Shown: positions 44,123-54,083 of the stretch, piece after piece
Position numbering within the stretch: position 1 is the first letter of the stretch
Layout: every line of letters starts with the position of its first letter
Assembly (NCBI RefSeq): GCF_019856455.1
Contig: NZ_CP082205.1
Span: 1,426,001-1,490,000 of the forward strand
Direction: 5' to 3'
DNA length: 64,000 bases
Source: Streptococcus suis
Lineage (GTDB): Bacteria; Bacillota; Bacilli; Lactobacillales; Streptococcaceae
Position numbers and translations under genes: made by a program
The notes under the pieces: generated by a model
The model's database searches: none
What the model was told of the DNA's origin: nothing
Seen by the model: only the letters and a program-made list of their open reading frames with translations

Positions 44123-44842
44123 CTATTTAAACGTACCATAAGGTACGACATTGCGCCGATTTGACTCCTCGCCTGCTGCTACATAGCGACGTACACCGCT
44201 ATGGCTAACATACGATACCCAAATGTATCCATCGGCAATATAGACCGAATCATAATTAAACTGCTCGCCATTCGTGTACGTTGCCACAACTTTACCGTCT
44301 ACACCAGGCTTGTCTCTGACATTGAGCAGAGATACTTTAACGGTCATTGTCCCCTGCTCGTCTTTGACCTTACCGAGATTGCCACTACTTGCCTGTGTTG
44401 CCACTGCAGCAGAGTCGCTATAAGGTGGATAAAACCAACCAACAAGATTGCTGATTTGCTGGCTAGCATATTGAGCAGGACCACCGACAGACAGATTACC
44501 AACAAGATTTTGCTCAATGGTTTGGACGGTATTGCCACTAACACCGATAATCAGACCAGTATGCCCATAGTTGATACCGTCACCTGCCCAGTAATTCTTG
44601 ACAAAGATAGCCCCTGGACGTGGACGTTCTGAGGTGGGCATGTAATGCACCTCAAAGTCGTGTTGTTTGGCTGACTTTATCAAATCAATGGCATTGCCCC
44701 AAAGAGCCTTGCCGAAGAATTTTCCGCAAATCCAGTTAGGTAGGTCTACACACTGCTTACCGTACCAACCATCATAGTCTACACCTTGTCCACGGTTGGC
44801 AAGGTCTTTGGCAAAATTAACTACTTCATTTACTGTTGTCAT
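44123..44842 (-). CDS. Phage endolysin with CHAP and SH3b domains
   Basis: 239 residues. The N-terminal CHAP amidase/endopeptidase has the catalytic Cys in WYGKQCVDLPNWI and His in NYGHTGLIIG, with the trailing IEQN. After a linker, an SH3b (SH3_5) cell-wall-binding domain (about 165-239) holds GTMTVKVSLLNVRDKPGVDG and ends YGTFK, close to the binding domain I recall from PlySs2. It degrades peptidoglycan at lysis. GGAAGGGAG precedes the ATG at 44842; the frame to 44866 is less likely. Confidence 0.93.
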   Translation of the reverse strand: MTTVNEVVNFAKDLANRGQGVDYDGWYGKQCVDLPNWICGKFFGKALWGNAIDLIKSAKQHDFEVHYMPTSERPRPGAIFVKNYWAGDGINYGHTGLIIGVSGNTVQTIEQNLVGNLSVGGPAQYASQQISNLVGWFYPPYSDSAAVATQASSGNLGKVKDEQGTMTVKVSLLNVRDKPGVDGKVVATYTNGEQFNYDSVYIADGYIWVSYVSHSGVRRYVAAGEESNRRNVVPYGTFK

Positions 44843-45176
44843 TTTCTTCTCCCTTCCAACTATCATTCATCTGTTTTACAGCTGATTCAATAAAGGTTTC
44901 CAACTGTGTTTCGGTCATGTAAATGTTGTATTTGGCAAGCTGGCTATTTATACGACGCTTAGCCATGTCTAACTTATCGACGTGCTTATCTTGGTCTAAT
45001 TTGGTAATCTGTTCAACAGCATTAACCGCATTGCGCGCCAAAATCTCTGTGATTTCAATGGCTCGCTTACCGCCCTTAGCAATCAGATACTTCTTGATTT
45101 CGTGGATTATTACACCAGCAACAATGCCGAAAATCCCAGTTGCTGTGCCTAAAATAAGCTCTGTTAAATGATTCAT
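44826..45176 (-). CDS. Phage holin, LLH type
   Basis: 116 residues. One N-terminal membrane helix (LGTATGIFGIVAGVIIHEI) and a long helical C terminus of the phage_holin_6_1/LLH family (AIEITEILARNAVNAVEQITKLD). It forms the membrane lesions that release the endolysin. It overlaps the endolysin start by 17 bp. Confidence 0.82.
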   Translation of the reverse strand: MNHLTELILGTATGIFGIVAGVIIHEIKKYLIAKGGKRAIEITEILARNAVNAVEQITKLDQDKHVDKLDMAKRRINSQLAKYNIYMTETQLETFIESAVKQMNDSWKGEENDNSK

Positions 45177-45177
45177 T

Positions 45178-45603
45178 CTACCCCTCCTTCATAGGCAATT
45201 GAATATAGATTTGGTACATAGTTTCAATCTCACCATTTCCGCCTAAAATTTTATAACTATCAAAAAGCTTGGCAATCTCTCGACGTTCTTCCAGCGTTGT
45301 CCAACCACGGGCAATTGCTGTGTCCAAATCCTTGTATAACGTATAACGACGGCTACTTCTACCGCTGTTTTTCAAAGTGTCCATTTCCTCTTGGACAGCG
45401 ACCAAACTGACTTGGTTGTCATCGGCGACTTTTTTTAAGTTGGACACATCATCCTTGATGTCTTCCATACCCTGCTTGAGTTCGCCGAATTGTGCCTTAT
45501 TTAGATTATTAGACCGTGCTGCAAGATAGCCAAAACCACCAGTAGCGATGACACCAATAGTAGGTGCCACCGCTCCGATGATGTGCAAGATTTGATCTGG
45601 CAT
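45178..45603 (-). CDS. Phage membrane protein, putative holin partner
   Basis: 141 residues. An N-terminal hydrophobic segment (HIIGAVAPTIGVIATGGFGYLAA) is followed by a coiled coil and a C-terminal soluble part (LYKDLDTAIARGWTTLEERREIAKLFDSYK) that recurs in streptococcal phage lysis cassettes. It starts directly upstream of the LLH holin. It could be a second holin or an antiholin. Confidence 0.65.
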   Translation of the reverse strand: MPDQILHIIGAVAPTIGVIATGGFGYLAARSNNLNKAQFGELKQGMEDIKDDVSNLKKVADDNQVSLVAVQEEMDTLKNSGRSSRRYTLYKDLDTAIARGWTTLEERREIAKLFDSYKILGGNGEIETMYQIYIQLPMKEG

Positions 45604-45606
45604 AGG

Positions 45607-45852
45607 CTACTCTTCCTTCGGCTCAAGTTCAGCCAAGATAGCATCTTCCACCTCGTAGCATTTTTCACGGAACTCAGCTTCTTGCTTGCGCATCTCTTTG
45701 CGGTTAGCCGCATAGAGTTCTTGATTGTACACAGTTTCGAAAATCTTCGATACGCCTTTATTATCGATATTGACTGTATAAGTTTTGACAATCTCATCAC
45801 CGATTTTTAAGTTTCCGATTAGTTGAGTAGTTTTCATAATTTCAAGTGTCAT
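45607..45852 (-). CDS. DUF1366-type phage protein
   Basis: 81 residues, ordered as IVKTYTVNIDNKGVSKIFETVYNQELYAANRKEMRKQE, the pattern of the DUF1366 proteins found between tail fibre and lysis genes of streptococcal phages. Function unknown. GAAGGAG precedes the ATG. Confidence 0.65.
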   Translation of the reverse strand: MTLEIMKTTQLIGNLKIGDEIVKTYTVNIDNKGVSKIFETVYNQELYAANRKEMRKQEAEFREKCYEVEDAILAELEPKEE

Positions 45853-45854
45853 GA

Positions 45855-46067
45855 TTATTCTCCTTCGATGATTTCTTCCGCTGGTTTAGTAGCTTCGTCC
45901 AGTTGCGTGTTCAATTCTGCAATCTCTGCTTGCAGTTGTGCGATAATCTGCTGTGCCTCTGTCAGCTGTACAGCTAACAGATTCTTAGTTGTCATCTCCT
46001 CTGACAGTTTTGTCACGAGGTCGTTATTAGTCAAGCGTAAAGCTTGTGTGATTTGTTCTTGGTTCAT
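45855..46067 (-). CDS. Small phage coiled-coil protein
   Basis: 70 residues, almost entirely one amphipathic helix (LSEEMTTKNLLAVQLTEAQQ ... IAELNTQLDEAT). It lies between the tail fibre and DUF1366 genes. GGAG is present upstream. Function unknown. Confidence 0.6.
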   Translation of the reverse strand: MNQEQITQALRLTNNDLVTKLSEEMTTKNLLAVQLTEAQQIIAQLQAEIAELNTQLDEATKPAEEIIEGE

Positions 46068-46075
46068 AATTTCTC

Positions 46076-49000
46076 CTATAAATTTAATTCAAATTTCCAG
46101 TTGTCCCGTCTAGCTTTTATGTGGGTACGAAGCGCTTCGTTAAACTCAAAGTTGTTGTAAATAATGTGATTCCATATGTCCCATAACGCTGCCACCGCTG
46201 TATCCAATCGGACAGGCTTCGAATTTTTATCTGGAGCCACAAAGTGCTTAGACCAAATTTCGGACTCTGCATTGATGTTGGCAGGGACTATACGTTGAGT
46301 AACAGAATTGATATTCCAACCGACATCACCTTGGGCGTGCCTGAATAGCGTGTTATCTCCATAGAGTCTTACATTATCTTCTGTGTTTATGTTGTTTGTG
46401 TTTTCCACAACAATCCCCGCAAATGTTGCAGAGTTAAAAACTTCTCCACCATTCCGATTGCTCCCGATGATTGTTCGCGAGTAATTCCCTTCAGTTTCGA
46501 ATTTTATAAATTGAGTAGGGTGTCCAGTATAGATACGTCTTATTGCAGCTACGTTTGTGTAAAAGTTAATTTTGCTTTCGTCGAAATTGACATCCATACC
46601 ACCGTTGAGAGCTTTAGCAATACCGCCAGCAATCTGCTTAGCTGACAAGTTCACAGCCTGTACCTGTGTGATGAAGGCATTCTTAGCAAATAGTTGTTTT
46701 AGTTTAGCCTCGTCAGCTGCGAATTTGTTAAAAAATGCTGAATCCATTACCAACTTATCACCCGTGATAGAGTCTGCTTGAAATCTATTGCTAGAAATGT
46801 ATCCTGCTGTTAGCTTGCCAGCATCTAAGCTACCAATCATAGCGTTCTTGATTACGCCATTATCAATCAAAGTCTGACCTGTGATATGCGTCAGTCGACC
46901 ATCGATTCTATTAGTACCATTAGCCAGTAAATTGATTTGGTTAAGCACTGTACCAGCACTAGTCAGATTTTTAATCGCGTACGAATTATTAAGCTGACTA
47001 ACCTGTGTAGCTGTACCGCTAATCTTATCCTTGACCTCGGTTAGAAATAGACTATCAGCCATGACCATACGAGCGACTTTGTCTTTGATACTAGTTTCCG
47101 TTGAGCCGATGATACGCTCGTAAAGATTGACCGTCTCACGTACAGTCTGCAAGTCTACTTGGTTAGCCTTCTGAGATTGCAAGGTCGCAAATCGCCCGTC
47201 GACCGTGGTCTTATATTCAGCGATTTTTGTGTCTGCGTAGGATTGTTGGTCTTCAGGAGCGGGCGACCAGTCAGTCGCAATCGCTCCGCGTTCAATTTTT
47301 GCTCGACGAATAATAGGTTTTACTCCCGTGCCGTAAGTGCCATAAAAGGCTAAGTAACTATTTGCTAAACTCATTGTTCCCTCGGTTGGAGTAAAGGTCA
47401 CATGGAACCTTTGCCACTCCGTTGTGACAGTCAACGATTTCCATAGACCCGAATATTTAGACCCTGACCCATTTTGCTGGTATACAACGACTTGTCCCGC
47501 TTGAGATGCTCTCAAGTCAAAACTTAAGGTATACTCAATCAGCCCATACTTATCAAAAACTGGGGCCAAGTCATAAGGTGTTCGCAGAAACTCTGCGTGA
47601 CTTTGTTCGCTGTTAAAGATTTCGGTGTATTCATCAGTGCCTGTCAATAGATTGGTACCGCCTACATACAGACTTTCAAACCGCTGTGTCACACCTCTAG
47701 CATCTTCCTCATACTTAGCCTTAGCTACATAGCCGTCTGTGACTGCTGTCCGTAAAGCGGTTACCTGACGGGCTGTTTCGTCACGGCTAGCAGTGAAATA
47801 CTGGCTAGCTCGTGTGCCTTCGCCGTCCTTGTAGGTTTCCAAGCTTTCAATTCGACTCTTGAAACCTTCAGCCGTCTGTTGAGCATAGGCTTTGGCATCA
47901 ACTGCCTTACCATCTGCAGTTTCAATCCGTCTAGATAGCTCTGTACTATCCTCTTCCGCATTTCGGACATAAGTAGCAAGCTCATGTCTAAAATCCTCCT
48001 CAGCAGGCACCCAATCGGTCGCGATATTCCCAATCTCGACCATGACCTTGTAACGGCTGAAAATCTTATCAAGCGTAGCTTGGTTTTTGGGATAAACAAC
48101 CAGTATCGGCCAGCCTGATATTGTTTTTTTAGCATTGTACAAAGTGCCATTTGATAAAAGCCATAGCGCACCTTGTTTTGCAAATTTATCTTTAAACAAG
48201 CCAAAGTAACAGCCAGATACATCGACAGACGTGTCCTTGTCAGTTACTGTAATCGTGATAGGCTGTGTTTCGCTGACAAGACGTATAGCATAAATACCAG
48301 ACGTGTCATAGTTTGCCAAGTACTGACTAAAGTAGTTCCTTGAGCCGATTTTTATGTTTTCGAACTTCTCTTTAACGCCATTAAGACCAGACTCGAGTTG
48401 AGCCGTTCTTTGATTAATGCTAGTAATTTGACCAGTCTGAGCGTTTACTTTTTGACTAATAGTTCCATAGCTATTTTTAACACCAACCAGACCATCTTCA
48501 ACAACCTTTGTCCGACTGGTAACACTAGCGATGTCTCCAGTCGCCTTAGAAACGGTTTTAGAGAGTTCTGCGACTGTTGACCTCGTTCCATCTGCCAGAG
48601 TTTCAACAGTTGATACACGGCTAGTCAATGCCGTCTGCGCTTGGGCTTGTGCCAAAATCTTGCTAGCTTGCAAGTTGAGGTCGTTTCGCAAAGCTGTAGC
48701 ACTTGCTTGGCTATCTCTAGCCTTTTGGTCAGCGTTAGCGATTGCCGTCTGTAGCTCAGACTTAGCAGTGTTTAAGGCTTGACTGACCGTTGCAACCTGC
48801 GCCCTTGCATCTGCGATAGCCTCCGTTTTGACCTGGTTAGCTCTAGCCAATGCACTAGCAGCATCCGACTTGGCTTGGTTGGCAAGCGATTCGATAGACT
48901 GGGTTTTGGACAATATATCTGCGACCTGTCTGTCGTGTTCCTGTGCCTGTGCTTGCATGGAGGTGTTGACTTGGGCGATTTCAGTATCAATACTTCTCTT

Positions 49001-50176
49001 GATATTGTCTGCATGCCTTTCAGCCTCCGCCCTTGACTGCTCGATGCCGTCATTGATTTCGGATTTGACTTTATTAATTTTTTCATCAAATTCCTTATCC
49101 TTATATTCCAGTTGCTGCTGTATTTCTGCATCGATTTGGGTAGACATCTGCTCAATTTGCTTGGTCAAAAAACCTTTGTAGCTATACTGAGTATCATTCC
49201 CAGCCTTACTGTCTGCGCTAATCTTAGACTTAAGACCGCCCTTGAAACTGAAAGATTGACTCAGGACAGGGACTTTGTAGGTCTCGTTTTTGTTTGTCTT
49301 GAGTGTTACCCATTGACCGACATCTAGCTTCAAATGCCCTTGCCAATCAAGCGAAAACGGGTAATACTTGATGTCTTTTAGCTCATAATACAATTCATCC
49401 AATAGATTCTGGTTCATGAAGCTATTTTCAAGCTCCAATGAACGTCCAGTTCGTAAGCCTACTGTCAGCGTTTCCTTGTCTTTCTTACAAGTAATACCAG
49501 CAATCTGATATTGGATTTCACTCTTGGTCAAACCATGCAAAAAATAATTATCAGCAGTGACAGTGATTCTTGATTCTGTCAGACCACGGACTTCAAGCTT
49601 CCCTTGTCGATTAAAAAAAGCAGAAAAGCCAAGTAACTGAATCGCTTGGCTTAACACTTCTCGGAAAGTAATGTCATTTTTATCTGCTTTCGCTTCGATA
49701 TGTCTCTGGATAGCTTTAAGACCTAGATTGTCCGTCTCTAGCTCTATTCCTGTCTTTACACAAATCTCACGAATAACATCCCGAATCTGCGCAGGATAAG
49801 TTAAATCAGAAACATAGGGCTGGTTTAGCTTGAACATCCCATCTATCAGGTCTAATTCTGTGGTATTCCTGTTGCGGTCGATGTTAATATCGTTGACAAA
49901 ATACTCACCCATTGCAACCCACTCGAAGGAATCGCCAACTTTTAGTCCTATCTCTGGATAAACTTTATCCAATTTGTTAAAGCTAGTAATGATAGATGTA
50001 AAGGTCAATTTAGCCGAACCAGCAACTGTTCCGCCAGGTTTGAAAGTATCACCGCTGATATATCCATAATTAAAACTGGCTTCTTTGATGTCGCTAGAAG
50101 TATAGGTGCCTGCACGAATAGCAAACACCCTATCTTTAGCTAACATAGCTTGGTTAAATGTTACCGTACCAACCAC
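46076..50176 (-). CDS. Phage tail tip protein / tail fibre with endopeptidase-like N terminus
   Basis: 1366 residues. The N-terminal 350 residues resemble siphoviral tail-associated (prophage_tail/gp18-like) hub domains. A long coiled coil (about 365-560) follows, then two beta-sandwich modules resembling carbohydrate-binding modules, each ending in the phrase NIATDWVPAEED or AIATDWSPAPED, and a C-terminal shaft with NLSAKQIAGGIAKALNGGMDV. It probably binds the host surface and sets host range. It is the largest gene in the window. Confidence 0.85.
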   Translation of the reverse strand: MVGTVTFNQAMLAKDRVFAIRAGTYTSSDIKEASFNYGYISGDTFKPGGTVAGSAKLTFTSIITSFNKLDKVYPEIGLKVGDSFEWVAMGEYFVNDINIDRNRNTTELDLIDGMFKLNQPYVSDLTYPAQIRDVIREICVKTGIELETDNLGLKAIQRHIEAKADKNDITFREVLSQAIQLLGFSAFFNRQGKLEVRGLTESRITVTADNYFLHGLTKSEIQYQIAGITCKKDKETLTVGLRTGRSLELENSFMNQNLLDELYYELKDIKYYPFSLDWQGHLKLDVGQWVTLKTNKNETYKVPVLSQSFSFKGGLKSKISADSKAGNDTQYSYKGFLTKQIEQMSTQIDAEIQQQLEYKDKEFDEKINKVKSEINDGIEQSRAEAERHADNIKRSIDTEIAQVNTSMQAQAQEHDRQVADILSKTQSIESLANQAKSDAASALARANQVKTEAIADARAQVATVSQALNTAKSELQTAIANADQKARDSQASATALRNDLNLQASKILAQAQAQTALTSRVSTVETLADGTRSTVAELSKTVSKATGDIASVTSRTKVVEDGLVGVKNSYGTISQKVNAQTGQITSINQRTAQLESGLNGVKEKFENIKIGSRNYFSQYLANYDTSGIYAIRLVSETQPITITVTDKDTSVDVSGCYFGLFKDKFAKQGALWLLSNGTLYNAKKTISGWPILVVYPKNQATLDKIFSRYKVMVEIGNIATDWVPAEEDFRHELATYVRNAEEDSTELSRRIETADGKAVDAKAYAQQTAEGFKSRIESLETYKDGEGTRASQYFTASRDETARQVTALRTAVTDGYVAKAKYEEDARGVTQRFESLYVGGTNLLTGTDEYTEIFNSEQSHAEFLRTPYDLAPVFDKYGLIEYTLSFDLRASQAGQVVVYQQNGSGSKYSGLWKSLTVTTEWQRFHVTFTPTEGTMSLANSYLAFYGTYGTGVKPIIRRAKIERGAIATDWSPAPEDQQSYADTKIAEYKTTVDGRFATLQSQKANQVDLQTVRETVNLYERIIGSTETSIKDKVARMVMADSLFLTEVKDKISGTATQVSQLNNSYAIKNLTSAGTVLNQINLLANGTNRIDGRLTHITGQTLIDNGVIKNAMIGSLDAGKLTAGYISSNRFQADSITGDKLVMDSAFFNKFAADEAKLKQLFAKNAFITQVQAVNLSAKQIAGGIAKALNGGMDVNFDESKINFYTNVAAIRRIYTGHPTQFIKFETEGNYSRTIIGSNRNGGEVFNSATFAGIVVENTNNINTEDNVRLYGDNTLFRHAQGDVGWNINSVTQRIVPANINAESEIWSKHFVAPDKNSKPVRLDTAVAALWDIWNHIIYNNFEFNEALRTHIKARRDNWKFELNL

Positions 50177-50177
50177 C

Positions 50178-50528
50178 CTACCTCTCTATTAAACTAAATT
50201 TTAAACCGCTCCAGGGTTTAAATTTTTCAGTAAATGAATACGCAGGCGCTGTCCTATCGCCGACATAAAACGTTTTGGACGTCTGCCCAAGTATAGGGTC
50301 TGGGTAAGACACTTCAAAAAATACAGGCTGAACAGCGTTTTGAATCTGTGCCATCTCAGCCTGTGTCAACATCCCCCAATCACATTCTAATTTGCGCTTG
50401 GTTGTAATCCTATCCCTGACCATGTCGCCGTTAGCGTTTCGCCCGGTTTCTCCGTCCACATCGTTGACAGAAACTTGAAAAGATTTAGGAGGTACAACTG
50501 TAACTCCATTGATAATCAATTGACTCAT
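50178..50528 (-). CDS. DUF6711-like distal tail protein
   Basis: 116 residues, beta-rich, with the DUF6711 pattern MSQLIINGVTVVPPKSFQV and LECDWGMLTQAEMAQI. It sits between tape measure and tail tip genes, where the distal tail (Dit-like) component normally lies; structure-based function is inferred from that position. It begins 9 bp after the tape measure gene. Confidence 0.75.
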   Translation of the reverse strand: MSQLIINGVTVVPPKSFQVSVNDVDGETGRNANGDMVRDRITTKRKLECDWGMLTQAEMAQIQNAVQPVFFEVSYPDPILGQTSKTFYVGDRTAPAYSFTEKFKPWSGLKFSLIER

Positions 50529-50537
50529 GTTTTCCTC

Positions 50538-53500
50538 CTAAATGTTAAGCAAGAGCTGTCCCGCTTCTGCTTGAGCTCTATTAATCTCGTCAATAGTAAA
50601 GCGGCCAAACTCTCTACTTCCAATCACAATAACGATATCTCCGCTTGGCAAACCAGATGATTGTGGTAAGCCGCCACCCAAAGCATTGACTACCGCACCA
50701 CCGACCACACGGCCCATGGTTTGTAAGAAACCTGTATTTTCCAATGGCATAACCACTTCTTTACCAGCTTCACCAATCATGGCGACAGTTGGGCTATCCA
50801 CGATACCACCACGGGCAAGGCGTGGAAGATTGACATAACCGATGCGCCCAATATTGACACCAGGGATTTTGTTGATTAAGCCGATTGCGCCATTTATCAA
50901 TCCGATAAATCCGTTGACGACATTTTCAACTGTTGCAATTGCACCGTTCATACCGGACTTAAATGCACCCGAAACTGCATCTCCGACCGCTCTGCCAATA
51001 TCTGTGAACCAACCCACAATGCTATCGAATATTCCTTTAAAGAAACCAGCTACATTGCTAAAGGCATTTGTAATACCATTCCAAGCCTCGGAAAACTTCT
51101 GACCAAACCAGCTACCGACTTTAGAGAAGATGTTTTCGATATCTCTCCAACGGTCGCCAAACCACGGGCCTATACCTTGGAAGATTCGAACAATCGCATC
51201 CCAACCAGCCTGCAATATAGCAACTATGGTATCCCAAACGCCTTTCAGGAAAGAAACAATGGCATCCCAAACGAACTTGAAGATGGAGCATAACATGTCC
51301 CATAACCCTTCGGCAATCTGAACAATCCCATTCCAAGCCTTCTCCCAATCGCCAGTAAATACACCGACAAGAAATTCGATGATTCCACCTAGGATTTTTA
51401 AAACAGCCCCCACAACATCAAAAACCACAGTCCAGGCTTGGACAAACCAGTCAGCTAATGTCTGGAATGTCGGGACAAGGATAGGCAAAATATTCGCAGC
51501 TATCCAATCAAATAGCGGTACCAAAATGGTATCCCAAAGTAGCTTTAAGAAGTCCATAATTTGTCCGAACGCGTATAGAAAATTATCGATAAACGGTTGA
51601 ATATGATTGTCGAATAAATCAGCAAACTTTTTCCCGATATCATCCAACACTGGTTGAACATCATTGTTCCAGCTATCTAGCAAAGTTCCAAAAATAGAAC
51701 TAAAACCTTCATTGAACGAATCGAAGAATGGCTTTACATGCTCATCGTAAGTTGTGTTCAACCCCTCAAATGTATTCTTGAATAGGTTTTTGATAGATTC
51801 GAAAGTAGGTTCAAGGGCAGAAAGCAATCCAGTTAAAGCAGTAGTTATTTTATCTTGGTTATCAACTAGCGCTTGTTCTATACCGCTTAGTATATCGCGA
51901 CCTAATTTTAAACCAACTTCAACAATCCCCATTGTCCCATAGGTTATCGCTGAAAGAATATCTGCACCGATGTTTGTTGCAGCTGCACTTGTAAATACGT
52001 CATAAAACGTTTGACCGAGCATTTGAGCGATATTTCCAATGCTTGCGACTGCATCGCCTGCTATATCGAACTGACGTATCAGCCAACCTTTTATATCCAA
52101 CTTGGTGTCGTTTAGTGATTTATTTAAACTTTCGGCAATAAAGACTGCAATGCCCATCACGACATTTGCGACAGCTCCCATCCCTTGACCTAGAGCGTAG
52201 GATAATTTCTCGCCAAACCTTGCTGCTGCTTGCAAGACAGTTCCGTCTGCAAAGATGTCTTTTAGAGATTGCCAGATACCTGCTAGAGCAGTTTTAAAGC
52301 GGTCAAGACTATCAGCTCTAAACGACATGTTAAAACCGTCTTTAAACAGGTCTTTTAATTTTGAGAGGTAATCAAAAAGAGGTTGTAGAGTCTTATCCCA
52401 TCCGTCAAATATGGACTTAAACTGGTTGTCCATATCAGTCAATTCTATTTCTGGCAAGATGTCGGCTCCGCTTCCTGAGCCTCCGCCTTTACTACCCTTG
52501 CCTCCGCCTCCAGAACCACCGCCTGAACCCGCTCCACCTGCTCCGTCATCTTTATTTAGATTGAGGGTCGTGATTTCATCAAAACCAGCCAATCCCATCA
52601 GCTCTTTTGCTGCCTTCTTAGCTGATTTAGCAGTATCATCTAGATTGCCTGCGGTGCCTCCAGAAGCATCATCGACACCGTCCATGGCATCGCCTAGACC
52701 ACCTACTGCATCATTTGCATTTTGTGCACCCTGAGCAAGGTTTCCAACTGCGCTATTCTTCACATTGGCTTTTTTGTTGAACATCAAGCCGATAAACTCA
52801 GCGAGTTTAGCAGTGACATTTTTCAAGACCATAGCAAAAGAATTAAGTACAGGCATCATAGCGTTGATAATCGGCAACATAGCATTACCGATGTTTAATG
52901 CTGCATCGCTTAACAGCGACTTGAACATGCTAATACGACCGTTTACAGACTGTTGTAAGGTATTTCCGTACTTGGCTGTTGCTTGCTCCAAAATTGCCAT
53001 CAAGCGGATTTGTTGCTGGGTGTTGTAGTCTAATTGTTGCCAAGATTGCCCATTCGCAAAACGTTTGAATGCGTTGGTTGATTCAATCATAGCAACATTG
53101 ACATTTATTCCGAGGTCTTCGATAGCTTCGGTATTCCCCAACAAGCCCGAACGAATACGCTCCATAACATCGGTCATGGTCCGTCCGCTACCTTGCGCAA
53201 TCACAGCGGATGTCTGTAACATCTTACCTGTATAAGCGCTCAATTTGTTAGAATCCTTGATAAAGTTGGAAAACAGGTTGGAATAGACCGCTCCATACTT
53301 AGTAGCTTCACCTACGCTCATGTTCATAGCGTTGGCATTGTTATCAATCCATTTTAAAAATGCTTGGGAACTTTCGCCCATCTGTCGTTTGATTTGATTG
53401 ACCGAAGCACTGACTTCAAGAGCCATCTGGGTAGAATACATGCCCAACTGAACCATTTTTTGCCCTAGATAAGCCAAAGCAGCAATTTTCCCTAAACCAG

Positions 53501-53678
53501 CCAATGCCGAAGCGATACCGTTCGCCTGCTTAGTAACGCCTGCTCTCAAGCCTTTTGTACTGTTTTCAATCTTGTTTTGAGTCTGTTTCATTTGAGATTC
53601 TAACTGCTTCATCTTCTTCTGAAACGGTGCTATCTCACCTTCAACAATAACTCTCAACTCTTCTAACGTAACAGCCAT
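50538..53678 (-). CDS. Phage tail tape measure protein
   Basis: 1046 residues. It sets tail length and spans the tube lumen. The N-terminal part is coiled coil; ERIRSGLLGNTEAIEDLGI and the Gly-rich GAGGAGSGGGSGGGGKGSKG linker are near residues 180 and 385; several hydrophobic segments and Trp-rich repeats (WDAIVSFLKGVWDTIVAIL) follow; the C-terminal ARGGIVDSPTVAMIGEAGKE motif is widely shared in tape measure proteins. Confidence 0.93.
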   Translation of the reverse strand: MAVTLEELRVIVEGEIAPFQKKMKQLESQMKQTQNKIENSTKGLRAGVTKQANGIASALAGLGKIAALAYLGQKMVQLGMYSTQMALEVSASVNQIKRQMGESSQAFLKWIDNNANAMNMSVGEATKYGAVYSNLFSNFIKDSNKLSAYTGKMLQTSAVIAQGSGRTMTDVMERIRSGLLGNTEAIEDLGINVNVAMIESTNAFKRFANGQSWQQLDYNTQQQIRLMAILEQATAKYGNTLQQSVNGRISMFKSLLSDAALNIGNAMLPIINAMMPVLNSFAMVLKNVTAKLAEFIGLMFNKKANVKNSAVGNLAQGAQNANDAVGGLGDAMDGVDDASGGTAGNLDDTAKSAKKAAKELMGLAGFDEITTLNLNKDDGAGGAGSGGGSGGGGKGSKGGGSGSGADILPEIELTDMDNQFKSIFDGWDKTLQPLFDYLSKLKDLFKDGFNMSFRADSLDRFKTALAGIWQSLKDIFADGTVLQAAARFGEKLSYALGQGMGAVANVVMGIAVFIAESLNKSLNDTKLDIKGWLIRQFDIAGDAVASIGNIAQMLGQTFYDVFTSAAATNIGADILSAITYGTMGIVEVGLKLGRDILSGIEQALVDNQDKITTALTGLLSALEPTFESIKNLFKNTFEGLNTTYDEHVKPFFDSFNEGFSSIFGTLLDSWNNDVQPVLDDIGKKFADLFDNHIQPFIDNFLYAFGQIMDFLKLLWDTILVPLFDWIAANILPILVPTFQTLADWFVQAWTVVFDVVGAVLKILGGIIEFLVGVFTGDWEKAWNGIVQIAEGLWDMLCSIFKFVWDAIVSFLKGVWDTIVAILQAGWDAIVRIFQGIGPWFGDRWRDIENIFSKVGSWFGQKFSEAWNGITNAFSNVAGFFKGIFDSIVGWFTDIGRAVGDAVSGAFKSGMNGAIATVENVVNGFIGLINGAIGLINKIPGVNIGRIGYVNLPRLARGGIVDSPTVAMIGEAGKEVVMPLENTGFLQTMGRVVGGAVVNALGGGLPQSSGLPSGDIVIVIGSREFGRFTIDEINRAQAEAGQLLLNI

Positions 53679-53697
53679 CGTTCCCTCCTTTTCCTTC

Positions 53698-54057
53698 TTA
53701 TTCGGAAGTTGTGAACCTTCCTCTCATTCTCTCTGCGTAAGCTCTCATCTGCTCCTGATGGATTTTCAAATCACGCTCAATACGAGCTTGTTCAATCTGA
53801 ACCCTATCCTCTTCAAATAAAGTAGGATAGAACTCCCAAATGTCCGGCGCTTCACCTTTTTCCTGAAACATCAGAGAAACAAAGCGAGCTATCATCTGCG
53901 ATTGAATAAAATGATGAGAAGCTATTTCCTTCTGCTTCTGGAATTGTTGCCTGTTGTAACTCTCAACCAACTCTTTCAATTCCAAAAGAGTGTATTCCCA
54001 AAAAGAAAACGGGTCTATCCCTGCATCTAATGCCGTAGGATAAAAACCGTTAATCAA
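53698..54057 (-). CDS. Second part of the tail assembly chaperone (-1 frameshift product)
   Basis: 119 residues as an isolated frame beginning at a TTG (54057) with no ribosome-binding site. The same frame is open upstream through the end of the preceding gene (encoding ...SRVGSGPCSVAELINGFYP), so it is best read as the C-terminal domain of a fusion made by -1 frameshifting at 54135-54141. The domain GFYPTALDAGIDPFSFWEYTLLEL is typical of the T part of G/GT-type chaperones. It recruits the tape measure protein during tail assembly. Confidence 0.75.
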   Translation of the reverse strand: MINGFYPTALDAGIDPFSFWEYTLLELKELVESYNRQQFQKQKEIASHHFIQSQMIARFVSLMFQEKGEAPDIWEFYPTLFEEDRVQIEQARIERDLKIHQEQMRAYAERMRGRFTTSE

Positions 54058-54083
54058 TTCTGCGACCGAACAAGGACCAGAAC

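Noticed and set aside
48398..49327. Several plus-strand frames across the tail tip gene
   Set aside because: Shadows of the coiled-coil part of the tail tip protein, without ribosome-binding sites.
52411..52734. 107-codon plus-strand frame rich in Pro
   Set aside because: Antisense shadow of the Gly-rich linker of the tape measure protein.
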